Position numbers and translations under genes: made by a program. A stretch of 64,000 nt of DNA, taken from Leptotrichia sp. oral taxon 498. GTDB taxonomy: Bacteria; Fusobacteriota; Fusobacteriia; Fusobacteriales; Leptotrichiaceae. Positions 1-8,125 of this stretch are shown here, piece after piece. How positions within the stretch are numbered: the first letter of the stretch is position 1; each line of letters opens with the position of its first letter. The notes under the pieces were generated by a model. The model was given only the letters and a program-made list of their open reading frames with translations. It ran no database searches and was not told where the DNA came from. The DNA lies in NCBI RefSeq assembly GCF_002240055.1, contig NZ_CP016753.1, positions 124,001 to 188,000 of the forward strand, given 5' to 3'.

Positions 1-709
1 AGTAAAATTGAAATATCATAGAGAAATACCAAAGGATTACAAGATAAAGTCAGTAACATTGACAAATAGCAATGGAAATTATTATGTTTCTGTTTTGACA
101 GAATTTGAAAAAGAAATTCAAAAAAATCCAAGTAATGATAAAGTGATTGGACTTGATTTTTCGATGTCTGAACTATTTATCAGTTCTGAAAACCAAAGGG
201 CTGATTATCCAAGATATTTTAGGATGTTGGAGAAAAAATTGAAAAAATTACAAAAATCATTATCAAGAAAAGTAAAATTTTCTAAAAATTGGTATAAGCA
301 AAGATCGAAAATATCAAAACTACATGAGTATATTAAAAATTGTCGGAGAGATTTTTTACATAAATTATCAAAAAAATTGTCTGAAGCGTATAATGCTGTG
401 GTTGTTGAGGATTTGAATATGAAGGGGATGAGTCAGGCATTAAATTTTGGGAAAAGTGTAGGAGATAATGGATGGGGAATATTCTTGAGGATGCTTGAGT
501 ATAAACTGATATTTTCAGGGAAACAATTTTTGAAGATAGATAAGTGGTTTCCATCGTCGAAAACTTGTAGTAGATGTGGAAATGTTAAAGAGGAACTGAA
601 ATTATCAGAAAGAAGTTATAAATGTGAGTGCTGTGGAATTGAAATTGATAGAGATTACAATGCGGCACTGAATATAAGAGATGTTGGAAAAGAAATGTTG
701 AAATATTAG
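1..709 (+). CDS. tnpB: TnpB (OrfB) RNA-guided endonuclease, 5'-truncated by window edge
   Basis: C-terminal about 235 residues of a TnpB, the transposon-encoded RNA-guided nuclease ancestral to Cas12. The frame stays open to base 2, so the TTG at 8 is not the true start. The RuvC-like catalytic triad is visible: Asp in GLDFS, Glu in VVVEDLNM and Asp in DRDYNAALNI. The zinc-finger pairs CSRCG and CECCG lie between the second and third motifs, as expected. The visible nuclease half therefore looks intact. Family knowledge: TnpB uses an RNA made from the element's right end, overlapping the tnpB 3' end, to cut the empty donor site and help retain the transposon. N-terminal wedge/REC regions cannot be judged. 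Confidence 0.9.
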   Translation, partial: VKLKYHREIPKDYKIKSVTLTNSNGNYYVSVLTEFEKEIQKNPSNDKVIGLDFSMSELFISSENQRADYPRYFRMLEKKLKKLQKSLSRKVKFSKNWYKQRSKISKLHEYIKNCRRDFLHKLSKKLSEAYNAVVVEDLNMKGMSQALNFGKSVGDNGWGIFLRMLEYKLIFSGKQFLKIDKWFPSSKTCSRCGNVKEELKLSERSYKCECCGIEIDRDYNAALNIRDVGKEMLKY

Positions 710-820
710 GAAATAAAAAAACAGGGCAGGGACTGTCCGAAGAGCTTGGTAAATATATTTGGCTAACAAAAGCAGATACTTCCCAAGAAGCTCCCGCTTC
801 TAAAAGCGGGAGTAGTTCAC
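710..820 (+). ncRNA. Putative omega RNA (reRNA) scaffold at the IS605 right end
   Basis: The 111 bases after the tnpB stop are conspicuously structured and richer in G/C than the surroundings. They end in the 791-812 hairpin and TTCAC. In characterised IS200/IS605 elements this region, usually with the tnpB 3' end, gives the guide RNA, and the guide is the sequence just outside the element (here from base 821, TAAGTAGAAATGGCGG). Assignment is by position and structure only; the 5' end of the RNA is not defined. Confidence 0.45.
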
Positions 821-925
821 TAAGTAGAAATGGCGGTCCTTTTCCCTTATGGAAAAAATATGAAAATAATATTGAACAGAATAACGCTTTGTAACCAAAA
901 ATAAATTAAAAGTATTTCTAAAAAT
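821..925 (+). repeat. Dispersed intergenic repeat, copy 1 (interrupted by the IS)
   Basis: Bases 821-851 match the minus strand of 34469-34439 (28 of 31, allowing for the IS boundary). Bases 863-920, including AATATTGAACAGAATAAC and CCAAAAATAAATTAAA, match 23404-23460 and the complement of about 21741-21780. It is non-coding. Together the copies define a family of intergenic repeats seen four times in this window. Function unknown. Confidence 0.6.
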
Positions 926-929
926 TAAT

Positions 930-958
930 TTATAAAAAACTTAAATTTATGATATAAT
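930..958 (+). promoter_or_regulatory. Putative promoter of the symporter gene
   Basis: A perfect TATAAT at 953-958 lies 17 bases after a weak -35-like TTATAA at 930-935. It is 40 bp before the start codon, with no other gene between. Confidence 0.5.
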
Positions 959-998
959 ACAATTATAGTTATTTTTTTTAATGAAAGGAGAAAATTTT

Positions 999-2192
999 AT
1001 GAAAAGATTTAAAATAGGTCTGGTTTCACGACTACTCATAGCAATTATGCTGGGGATTTGTGCTGGATTTATTTTACCAGGACCGATTATTAGAATTGCT
1101 GTAACTTTTTCAGGACTGTTCAGTAAATATTTGGCATTTATTATACCACTTATGATTATTGGATTTATAGTAACAGGAATTGCTGATTTAACACAAGGAG
1201 CGGGAAAACTTCTAGGAATAACAACTGTTATAGCGTATGGTTCAACGATTTTAGCAGGTACACTGGCCTATATAATGGCTTCAACTGTTTTTCCACATAT
1301 AATAGATGGAAATACTCTAGCAAAAATAGGGGATCCAGAAAAAGGAATGTTAAAGCCTTTTTTTGAAATAAATTTACCACCTTTACTAGATGTAACTTCA
1401 GCAGTAGTCTTTTCATTCATAATGGGTCTTTCAATAAGCTGGTTAAAATCTCAGAAAAATGATTACGGTGAAACAATTTATAATTTATTTTCAGATTTTT
1501 CTATTATTATTGTAAAAGTTTTATCGACTTCAATCATTCCAGTCTTACCTTTTTATATTTTTGGAACATTTGCAAATATGGCTCACAGCGGTGATGTATT
1601 TACGATAATGTCAGTATTCATAAAGGTATTTTTGTGTGTTTTGACTTTACATATTATATATTTAATAATTTTATTTATAATTTCTGGCGCAATTGGAAAG
1701 AAAAATCCACTTCAGTTGTTAAAACATCAAATTCCAGGATATATAACTGCACTTGGAACTCAGTCTTCTGCAGCTACAATCCCTGTAAACGTGGAATGTG
1801 CTAAAAATAACGGAGTTTCTGAAGAGATAAGGGATTTTGTCGTACCACTTTGTGCGACAATCCATATGGCTGGAAGTATTATTACGATAACAAGCTGTGT
1901 TACAGCTGTCTTAATGATAAATAATATGCCTCATAGCTTGTCAACCATGTTTCCATTTATAATGACTTTGGGGATCGCAATGGTAGCAGCACCAGGAGCA
2001 CCAGGTGGGGCAATAATGTCAGCACTGCCATTTTTAGGAATGGTCGGAATTGTGTCGACAGGTTCATTAGGAACAATGCTTATTGCACTATACATAACTC
2101 AAGATAGTTTTGGAACTGCGGCAAATGTATCTGGAGATAATGCAATTGCTGTTATTGTAGATACAATTTATCATAGATATATAAAAAAATAA
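999..2192 (+). CDS. Dicarboxylate/amino acid:cation symporter (DAACS family)
   Basis: Sodium- or proton-coupled symporter of the DAACS (SLC1-like) family, about 397 residues and strongly hydrophobic with roughly eight membrane segments plus re-entrant hairpins. The diagnostic hairpin is seen as LGTQSSAATIPVN, close to the family's serine-rich motif. The C-terminal half has MVAAPGAPGG and the substrate-site region with QDSFGTAANVSGD. The start is ATG 999, 10 bases after AAGGAG (984-989). The ATG at 981 would put the Shine-Dalgarno inside the gene. It stands alone on the plus strand, between its own promoter and a bidirectional terminator shared with the minus-strand gene downstream. Substrate (glutamate, aspartate, serine/threonine or C4-dicarboxylate) cannot be fixed from sequence. 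Confidence 0.88.
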   Translation: MKRFKIGLVSRLLIAIMLGICAGFILPGPIIRIAVTFSGLFSKYLAFIIPLMIIGFIVTGIADLTQGAGKLLGITTVIAYGSTILAGTLAYIMASTVFPHIIDGNTLAKIGDPEKGMLKPFFEINLPPLLDVTSAVVFSFIMGLSISWLKSQKNDYGETIYNLFSDFSIIIVKVLSTSIIPVLPFYIFGTFANMAHSGDVFTIMSVFIKVFLCVLTLHIIYLIILFIISGAIGKKNPLQLLKHQIPGYITALGTQSSAATIPVNVECAKNNGVSEEIRDFVVPLCATIHMAGSIITITSCVTAVLMINNMPHSLSTMFPFIMTLGIAMVAAPGAPGGAIMSALPFLGMVGIVSTGSLGTMLIALYITQDSFGTAANVSGDNAIAVIVDTIYHRYIKK

Positions 2193-2199
2193 AATAAAA

Positions 2200-2240
2200 A
2201 AAAAGAGAAATTAAGCATTTTATTGCCCAAAACTCTTTTT
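2200..2240. terminator. Bidirectional terminator between convergent genes
   Basis: AAAAAGAG (2200-2207) pairs with CTCTTTTT (2233-2240) and is flanked by A-rich and T-rich arms. It sits between the plus-strand symporter and the minus-strand Nif3-like gene. Confidence 0.5.
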
Positions 2241-2248
2241 TTATTTTT

Positions 2249-3061
2249 TTATCCCAATTGAAAAATTTGATTTTCGTAGTGTTTTATCATTTCACCATCA
2301 AAAAACTTTGAAACTTCCCTTTCCATTAAGTCCGCAAATAAATATTCACTTTCCAAATGACCTATATCAACTAGAAGTCCACCTTCTTCAAGCGTATCAA
2401 GCGCTTCATGATATCTCAAATCCCCTGTTAAAAACACGTCGACACTTCCTTTTGCATGACCAGTAAAGGAACTTCCACCACCTGTCACAAGACCAATTCT
2501 TTTGATAATTCGGTTTTTATCTCCAACAAATCTCACATAAGGCAACCCAAGTTCATATTTAATTTTTTTTACCAAATTTTCCAAAGTGATTCCTTCATTC
2601 AAAATTTTTATTCTCACAGTTCCGCCATAATGTCGTTCCATACAATGCTTAACTTCATTGTAATCCTCAAAACTGACTTCATTCAAGATTTTTGTTTCTC
2701 CATCTAAATTTAACTTTTCCATCACAAAGTCATTTAATCCATTTATTGCAAAATCAGCATTTGTATGAATTGAATAAACAGCTATCCCACTTTCAATAAG
2801 TTTTAGAACTTTTCTTCCGTGCAATGTCTCATTGTTAATTCTTTTCATTCCAGAAAAAATAACTGGATGGTGTGAAATTATTAAATTTACATCATTTTTT
2901 ATTGCTTTTTCAATCGCATTTTCAGTCACATCCAAGCAAAATAATATTTTTTTTATTTCTTTATTTTCATCTCCAATTAAAAGCCCTACATTATCCCAAT
3001 CTTCTGCCATTCTGGGATTATATTTTGTCTTTAATTCTCCTATTATATCTCTTAATTTCAT
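2249..3061 (-). CDS. Nif3-like dinuclear metal centre protein (DUF34/YqfO-YbgI family)
   Basis: 270 residues, the length of the single-domain form of the Nif3/DUF34 family (toroidal hexamers with a di-metal site). Metal-ligand motifs are present: ISHHPVIFSG near residue 60, SIHTNADFA near 95, and DIGHLESEY near residue 232. The N-terminal AEDWDNVGLLIGD is also characteristic. The biochemical role is unsettled; the family is often annotated as GTP cyclohydrolase I type 2-like, and this should not be taken as proven. It is the last gene of the run rpoD, sigma-like gene, nif3. An AAGGAG precedes the start at a rather long 15 bases. Confidence 0.9.
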   Translation of the reverse strand: MKLRDIIGELKTKYNPRMAEDWDNVGLLIGDENKEIKKILFCLDVTENAIEKAIKNDVNLIISHHPVIFSGMKRINNETLHGRKVLKLIESGIAVYSIHTNADFAINGLNDFVMEKLNLDGETKILNEVSFEDYNEVKHCMERHYGGTVRIKILNEGITLENLVKKIKYELGLPYVRFVGDKNRIIKRIGLVTGGGSSFTGHAKGSVDVFLTGDLRYHEALDTLEEGGLLVDIGHLESEYLFADLMEREVSKFFDGEMIKHYENQIFQLG

Positions 3062-3149
3062 TTTTTTTGTGCTTTTCTCCTTTCTTTTATTTATTTTTTA
3101 TTTTTTAATTTTTTTGTTTAATTTTAATTTATTTTTTTCAATCAACTTC

Positions 3150-4106
3150 CTAATTAACTAAAAAATTCAAATTTTCACTATTTTTTACAAAATCACTTTG
3201 CAACATATCTATAGATAGCTTATTAAGCGCTTTTTCCTTCAAAATATTCACATTGTGATACGCTATGTTCAAATTTTTGGCTATTTCCTTTTCAGAATAA
3301 ATTTTATCATCCAATCCGTAAAACATCACTAAAATCTGTTCATCAATATATCCCAATTTTTTGGGAATATTTTCTAAAATATATGTTTTTGTTATTTTAT
3401 CAGCTTTTTCAAATATTTTTTCACTTTCGATAGATTTTTCATCTTTTACTTTATCAAACAATTTTTCCAAGTCTTCCAAATATTCTGGATTTACACTCAT
3501 CTGCTTACTAATTTCTTCAAGGCTGTAACCATCAGCTTTGTCCAATTTTAATTTTAAGTATAAAATATATGACAATTCCATTGATTTTATATTTTTTAGC
3601 AATTTTTTCTGAAATTCCAAAATATATTTTATTGAAAAATTTTTCAAAAAAAATTCTGGACTTTTAAAATGCTTCATTATTCTATAATAATAATTTAACC
3701 CTGAAATCAGCCCTAAAGTCGCTTCTTGAACTATATCCAAAAATGAAAATCCAAATTTTGAATAATTAAGACTCTCTTTTACTGCAACTTTCAAATATCT
3801 GTCAATTAACTCGTCAGTTTTAAAATTTTTCTTTTCTTTAATTTTTTCAAAAACCTCTCTATTTCTTTCTTTTACATCTTCCAAATAAGATTTTATTGTA
3901 TTTTTTTCTAAAATATAGAAATTTTCATCTTCCAAGGCGATAAAGTCGCTTCCATCAACAGATGTCCGCACTTCTGGAACATTCTCTGAATAAATAAATT
4001 TTAATAACTCAAAAAATTCATCATCGGATAAATCGTTACTTTCAACAATTTTTTCAAAACTAAATTTACCCTTTTTTCTTATATCTTCTATTACATTACT
4101 TAACAA
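3150..4106 (-). CDS. Divergent sigma-70-like protein next to rpoD
   Basis: 318 residues. Two stretches look like sigma-70 regions. One is region 2-like, around residues 100-160, with FSFLDIVQEATLGLISGLNYY replacing the core-binding [18 protein letters not shown] of RpoD. The other is region 4-like, near residues 240-300, with an ILVMFYGLDDKIYSEKEIAKNLNI helix-turn-helix resembling RpoD region 4. The aromatic-rich region 2.3/2.4 that melts and reads the -10 box ([13 protein letters not shown] in RpoD) has no recognisable counterpart. Start is TTG at 4106, after GAGGTGG with 4-base spacing. It lies downstream of rpoD, behind the rpoD terminator. It may be a specialised or decayed sigma factor, or a regulator that competes for core enzyme; the role is inferred only. 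Confidence 0.6.
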   Translation of the reverse strand: MLSNVIEDIRKKGKFSFEKIVESNDLSDDEFFELLKFIYSENVPEVRTSVDGSDFIALEDENFYILEKNTIKSYLEDVKERNREVFEKIKEKKNFKTDELIDRYLKVAVKESLNYSKFGFSFLDIVQEATLGLISGLNYYYRIMKHFKSPEFFLKNFSIKYILEFQKKLLKNIKSMELSYILYLKLKLDKADGYSLEEISKQMSVNPEYLEDLEKLFDKVKDEKSIESEKIFEKADKITKTYILENIPKKLGYIDEQILVMFYGLDDKIYSEKEIAKNLNIAYHNVNILKEKALNKLSIDMLQSDFVKNSENLNFLVN

Positions 4107-4122
4107 TTTTCCACCTCTATTT

Positions 4123-4157
4123 TAAAATGAAAGGAGCCATCCAGATTTCTAGCTCCT
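4123..4157 (-). terminator. Rho-independent terminator of rpoD
   Basis: On the minus strand AGGAGC (4157-4152) and GCTCCT (4137-4132) form a stem followed by TTTCATTTT. The 5' arm begins just before the rpoD stop codon and the stem encloses it. Expression of the downstream sigma-like gene may need read-through or its own promoter. Confidence 0.6.
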
Positions 4158-5327
4158 ATAATCTTCTAATTTTTTTCTTCTACTTGGGTGTCTTAGTTTT
4201 CTCAGTGCTTTCACTTCAATCTGTCTAATACGTTCCCTTGTCACATTAAATATTTTTCCAACTTCTTCCAATGTCTTTTGTGAACCATCATCAAGACCAT
4301 ATCTGTATCTAAGAACTTTTTCTTCTCTTTCATTCAATGTTTTCAATACATCATCAAGCTGTTCCTTTAAAAGCACCCTTGTAGTTGCATCGTACGGATT
4401 TGCGAATTTATCATCTTCTACAAAATCTCCTAATTCACTATCTTCTTCACTTCCCACAGGTGTTTCCAAAGAAATGGGATCCTGATTCATTTCAAGTATA
4501 TTTTTCACTTTTTCAACCGGTAATTCCAATTTTTTCGACAGCTCCTCAGCAGTCGGCTCTTTTCCAGTTTCCTGCAAAATAATTCTGCTTTCTTTTTTTA
4601 TTTTATTAATTGTTTCTATCATATGAACAGGTATTCTTATTGTTCTTCCTTGATCTGCAATTGCCCTTGTTATAGCTTGTCTTATCCACCAAGTCGCATA
4701 GGTTGAAAATTTAAATCCTTTTTCATATTCAAATTTTTCTACCGCTTTCATAAGCCCCATATTTCCTTCTTGAATTAAATCCAGCATTTTTAGACCACGA
4801 TTAGTATGTTTTTTAGCTATACTTACAACTAATCTCAAATTGGATTCTATTAATTTTTGTTTTGCTTCCTCATCTCCATTTAAAACTTTTTGCGCATATT
4901 CTATTTCTTCTTCATAACTTAAAAGCGGTATTTGACCAATTTCGCGTAAATACATTTTAATTGGCTCATCCACATCCATACTTTCGGCCATTTTAATTAA
5001 ATCTGCCTGTAATAGCTTATCTACTTCAGTATCATCAATTTCACTCTCTACAAACTCATCGTTTCCATCCTCAAAATCAGAAATTTCCATTTTTTCTATT
5101 TCTTCCATGGTTTTTGGAACTTTGAGCAACTCATTTTTTTCTTTTTGCGTATCAACTATTTGGACACCATCGTCAGCTAATTTTTTTATCAGCTGTTCAA
5201 TTTTTTCAGGTGGATAATTTGCTGGTAAAGCGGCATTAATTTCTTCATAACTAGCTACTTTCTGCTTTCTTGTTTCCTTTATAAAATTTGCGAGACTGTT
5301 TTTTAATTTATTTTTATTTTCAGACAT
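4149..5327 (-). CDS. rpoD: Primary RNA polymerase sigma factor RpoD (sigma-70/SigA)
   Basis: 392 residues, the compact SigA-type length. An N-terminal region 1.1-like helical domain (residues 1-70) is followed by an acidic linker and region 1.2 ([17 protein letters not shown]). Region 2 has the canonical [17 protein letters not shown] that recognises the -10 box, region 3 has the RIPVHMIE motif, and region 4 ends in the helix-turn-helix [20 protein letters not shown]. It directs housekeeping transcription; many TTGACA/TATAAT-like promoters in this window fit its specificity. It abuts the preceding dnaG C-terminal frame with a one-base overlap, giving the classic dnaG-rpoD order. Confidence 0.97.
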   Translation of the reverse strand: MSENKNKLKNSLANFIKETRKQKVASYEEINAALPANYPPEKIEQLIKKLADDGVQIVDTQKEKNELLKVPKTMEEIEKMEISDFEDGNDEFVESEIDDTEVDKLLQADLIKMAESMDVDEPIKMYLREIGQIPLLSYEEEIEYAQKVLNGDEEAKQKLIESNLRLVVSIAKKHTNRGLKMLDLIQEGNMGLMKAVEKFEYEKGFKFSTYATWWIRQAITRAIADQGRTIRIPVHMIETINKIKKESRIILQETGKEPTAEELSKKLELPVEKVKNILEMNQDPISLETPVGSEEDSELGDFVEDDKFANPYDATTRVLLKEQLDDVLKTLNEREEKVLRYRYGLDDGSQKTLEEVGKIFNVTRERIRQIEVKALRKLRHPSRRKKLEDYRS

Positions 5328-5819
5328 TATTCTGGTCTCCTTATTTCTTCAAATTTCTTATATATTTTCTTTAAATCTTCAAATGTATGAAATTCTCTTT
5401 CAAGTTCAATTTCAACTTCTCTTTTTAATGTAAATTTTTCCGCTCTTGTCATATCTTTTCGGGCATCTTTTATTTCTCTTCTCAGCCAACTTTTAAATAA
5501 TTCATTAAAATAACTTTCTTCTTTTTCAAGTTTAATTTCTTTGTCTGCAAAGCATTTCAAGCCAAATGTTTTTTCTTTTTGTTCCTCTGTAAGCTCAGTT
5601 TCATTTATTTGCAAAACAGTTTCTACTGCAAAATTTATTTCTTGTAATTTTGAAAATAAATTGTGATAAAACTCATTCGTCAAATTTTTTTTCAGAAGCA
5701 ATTGAATTTTTTCTTTTTGCAACTTAAAATATTTTATACAATACATAATCGTCTGCTCTTCCAAATCATCATATAAATCTTTTTCTTCTTTTTTATATTG
5801 TACCTTTGAATCAAAACTA
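5327..5819 (-). CDS. dnaG: DnaG C-terminal helicase-binding domain, in -1 frame to the dnaG start
   Basis: This frame continues dnaG after the poly-A run at 5827-5820. Read through with one extra A it gives about 444 + 163 residues, around 607 in total, the usual DnaG length. The segment ([15 protein letters not shown], then a helical [13 protein letters not shown] tail) has the all-helical look of the DnaB-interaction domain. Three in-frame TAA codons lie just upstream of the run, so this is not an independent gene with its own upstream start; the only internal option is TTG at 5764 without a good Shine-Dalgarno. It overlaps rpoD by one base. Confidence 0.75.
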
Positions 5820-7152
5820 TTTTTTTTATATAATTATTATTACTTTTGTCCTTTTTCGTATAACTTTTTTCACTCTCAAATTCCTGTCTTAAATACTTCT
5901 CTTCGATGCCAATCTCATGTGATAATTTTTGAATATACAGCTCTTTATCCAGCTCATTTTCAAAAGTTTCAAAAAATGGTTTAAATTTTTTAACTAATAT
6001 CCGTTTTGAAGTAATCTCTTCTATATTCAAATTTTTTGTAAACTCTAAAAATAAAAAATTATAAAAATCAACCGATTTCTTTAAAGTTTCTACAAATTTT
6101 TTCTTGCCGTATTTTCTCAAAAATTCATCTGGATCTTTTACATTTTCGGTTATTTTAAGACATTTTATTTCAAAATCAAACTTTTTTAAAATATATCCAG
6201 CTCTTATAATAGCATTTTTTCCAGCTTCATCGTTATCATAAGCAATTATTATGTTTTTTGTATATCTTTTTAACAAACTTGCCTGTTCTTCAGTAAAAGC
6301 TGTTCCAAGACTTGCAACCGCAGTTTCAAAACCATATCTTTTTACCGTCAATACATCCAAGTAACCTTCCATTAATATGGCAAAGCCTTTTCTTTTAATC
6401 GCTTCCCCACGATTTTTTAGACCAAATAACTCCTTACCTTTTTTAAAGACAACTGAATCGGCTGAATTTAAATATTTAGGCAAATCTGTCTCCTTTTCAA
6501 TAATCCTTCCACCAAAACCAACAATTTTATTTTGTGGATTATAAATCGGAAACATGACTCTGTTTCTGAAAGTGTCGTATACCGCTCCTGATTCATTCCT
6601 TTTTACAAGACCCAATTCCAATATTTTTTTTTCAGAAAAATTTTTCTTTATTAAATATTTAAACAGCTCATCTCTTTCATTCAAAGAAAATCCTATTTCA
6701 AATTTTTTTATATCTTTCGGTGAAAAACCTCGCTCTTCCATATATTTCAATGCTTTCTCATCATTTTTTATGGAATTCTTAAAAAATTCGTGAGCGTCAC
6801 TTAAAATTTTATAATATTCTTTATATTTGTCCTGATTAATTTCATATTTATTTCCAAAATTTGAAATTTTTAGCGGAATGTTATATTTTTGTGACAATTC
6901 TTTTATCGCTTGTGGAAAACTTACATCATTTATCAATTGATAAAATTTTATCACATTTCCACCAACTCCTGAACTGAAATCAAAAAATATATTTTTTACC
7001 GGATTTACTGAAAAAGAAGGCGTTCTTTCTTCTTTAAAGGGAGAGAGACCCTTATAACCAGAACCTGATTTTTTCAAATTTACATACTCTGAAATCACCT
7101 CTACAATATCTAAATTATCTATTAATTTTTGAATTTCCTTTTTTTCATACAT
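5734..7152 (-). CDS. dnaG: DNA primase DnaG, N-terminal and catalytic part (frame broken near the 3' end)
   Basis: Primase that makes RNA primers for replication. The N-terminal zinc-binding domain region (residues 1-100) has YVNLKKSGSGYKGLSPFKEERTPSFSV. The canonical Cys/His ligands here look replaced: the usual LCPFH is LSPFK and no CxxC follows (GVGGNVIKF), so zinc binding is probably lost. The TOPRIM catalytic core has LMEGYLDVL and IAYDNDEAG (about residues 240-300). After residue 444 at the A8 run the frame ends in 28 unrelated residues; the true C-terminal domain follows in the -1 frame. The start ATG at 7152 follows GGGAG. A promoter lies at 7213-7246. The primase-sigma neighbourhood matches the bacterial macromolecular synthesis operon. 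Confidence 0.9.
   Translation of the reverse strand: MYEKKEIQKLIDNLDIVEVISEYVNLKKSGSGYKGLSPFKEERTPSFSVNPVKNIFFDFSSGVGGNVIKFYQLINDVSFPQAIKELSQKYNIPLKISNFGNKYEINQDKYKEYYKILSDAHEFFKNSIKNDEKALKYMEERGFSPKDIKKFEIGFSLNERDELFKYLIKKNFSEKKILELGLVKRNESGAVYDTFRNRVMFPIYNPQNKIVGFGGRIIEKETDLPKYLNSADSVVFKKGKELFGLKNRGEAIKRKGFAILMEGYLDVLTVKRYGFETAVASLGTAFTEEQASLLKRYTKNIIIAYDNDEAGKNAIIRAGYILKKFDFEIKCLKITENVKDPDEFLRKYGKKKFVETLKKSVDFYNFLFLEFTKNLNIEEITSKRILVKKFKPFFETFENELDKELYIQKLSHEIGIEEKYLRQEFESEKSYTKKDKSNNNYIKKIVLIQRYNIKKKKKIYMMIWKSRRLCIV
5820..5827 (-). other. A8 homopolymer where dnaG changes frame (slippery site or sequencing indel)
   Basis: The coding strand reads ATA AAA AAA ATA in the first frame. This contains the heptamer A AAA AAA, phased as a -1 ribosomal slip site, and is equally a good site for RNA-polymerase slippage. 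One added A (A9) restores the full DnaG reading frame. Confidence 0.7.
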
Positions 7153-7212
7153 ATTTGTTCACTCCCTTTTATTTTTTTCTAAGGGAATTCTTTTAATAAT
7201 TTTAGATGTTAC

Positions 7213-7246
7213 ATTATAAGTATAATTTGATTTTTTAAATAGTCAA
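7213..7246 (-). promoter_or_regulatory. Promoter of dnaG-rpoD
   Basis: Minus-strand TTGACT (7246-7241), 16 bases, TATACT (7224-7219). An overlapping TATAAT (7218-7213) is the alternative -10. It lies 61 bp upstream of dnaG. Confidence 0.6.
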
Positions 7247-7265
7247 TACTTTATTAAAAAATTTT

Positions 7266-7478
7266 TTAAATTTCTTCATTTTCTTTTTTTTTGTTGTCAT
7301 TATAAATAACTTCAACTTCGTCATTCATGATGTCAGAAAAAACGTCATCCATCACTTCAAATTTCGCTTTATCTTTCTTAAATTCAGCCTTTGCAATTTT
7401 TCCTGCGATAATTGCCAACTCATATTTATTCGGCACTTTTTTTAATAGCTCATCTATCGTTATTTTTTCTTTTTTCAT
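7266..7478 (-). CDS. rpoZ: RNA polymerase omega subunit
   Basis: 70 residues. The conserved omega core is seen as VPNKYELAIIAGKIAKA, with an acidic Lys/Glu tail. It assists assembly of RNA polymerase by binding beta-prime. It follows gmk, the usual gmk-rpoZ pairing, and sits close to rpoBC and rpoD. Confidence 0.9.
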   Translation of the reverse strand: MKKEKITIDELLKKVPNKYELAIIAGKIAKAEFKKDKAKFEVMDDVFSDIMNDEVEVIYNDNKKKENEEI

Positions 7479-7521
7479 TGTTTTAAAAAGTTTTTATAAA
7501 AAAACTTTCTCCTTTCAATAT

Positions 7522-8067
7522 TTATAAATTTATAATATTTATTAAATCATTGCATGCTTTCTCAATTTCTTTGTTTACAATTACATAATCATATTTTTTT
7601 TCGTACTCAAGTTCTTTTTTAGCGTTTTTTAGCCTTAATTCTATAACTTCGTCGCTGTCTGTCTTCCTATTTCTCAATCTATTTTCCAGCACTTCCAAAT
7701 TTTCCGTTTTAAAAAAGACTAAAATCGCATCTTTTTTCTTTTCTTTTGCAATTAATGCACCTTGCACATCAATCTCCAAAATGACATTAAGTCCTTTTTC
7801 CAAATTTTCTTCCACTGTTTTTTTCAGTGTCCCGTAATAATTTCCATGGACATTTGCAAATTCATAAAACTCATCATTTTTTATTTTTTTTTGAAATTCT
7901 TCTTTTGTCAAAAAATAATAATCTTTTCCGTCAATTTCTCCATTTCTAGGCTTTCTCGTAGTTGCAGAAATTGAAAGTGGAATATTTAATTTGTCTTTTA
8001 CCAATTTTGTAACCGTTGATTTCCCTGACCCAGATGGTCCTGATACAATAATTAATTTTCCTTTCAT
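7522..8067 (-). CDS. gmk: Guanylate kinase
   Basis: 181 residues from ATG 8067. It phosphorylates GMP to GDP with ATP. The P-loop GPSGSGKST is at residues 9-17, the GMP-binding SATTRKPRNGEIDGKDYYF follows, and the conserved EFYEFANVHGNYYGT is present. A GTG at 8076 is in frame, but it is part of the Shine-Dalgarno AAGGTG that precedes ATG 8067 by six bases, so the shorter start is chosen. Downstream comes rpoZ after about 45 bp, forming a two-gene unit after the rpoC terminator. Confidence 0.94.
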   Translation of the reverse strand: MKGKLIIVSGPSGSGKSTVTKLVKDKLNIPLSISATTRKPRNGEIDGKDYYFLTKEEFQKKIKNDEFYEFANVHGNYYGTLKKTVEENLEKGLNVILEIDVQGALIAKEKKKDAILVFFKTENLEVLENRLRNRKTDSDEVIELRLKNAKKELEYEKKYDYVIVNKEIEKACNDLINIINL

Positions 8068-8125
8068 AAAAATCACCTTATTCTTTTTAAATTATTGAAA
8101 ATAAAAATTAACTTTATATTATGAG

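Larger units (their letters stand above)
1..820 (+). mobile_element. IS200/IS605-family element, right part (5' end outside the window)
   Basis: The segment holds the 3' two thirds of a tnpB gene followed by a roughly 110-bp non-coding right end. That end has a perfect 9-bp hairpin (CTCCCGCTT / AAGCGGGAG, 791-812) and then TTCAC at 816-820. The boundary at 820/821 is supported internally: from base 821 onward the sequence matches (28 of 31 bases) an intergenic repeat whose copy at 34469-34439 (minus strand) has no IS beside it. Subterminal hairpins and insertion without target duplication are typical of this family. The left end and any tnpA are outside the window. Confidence 0.75.
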
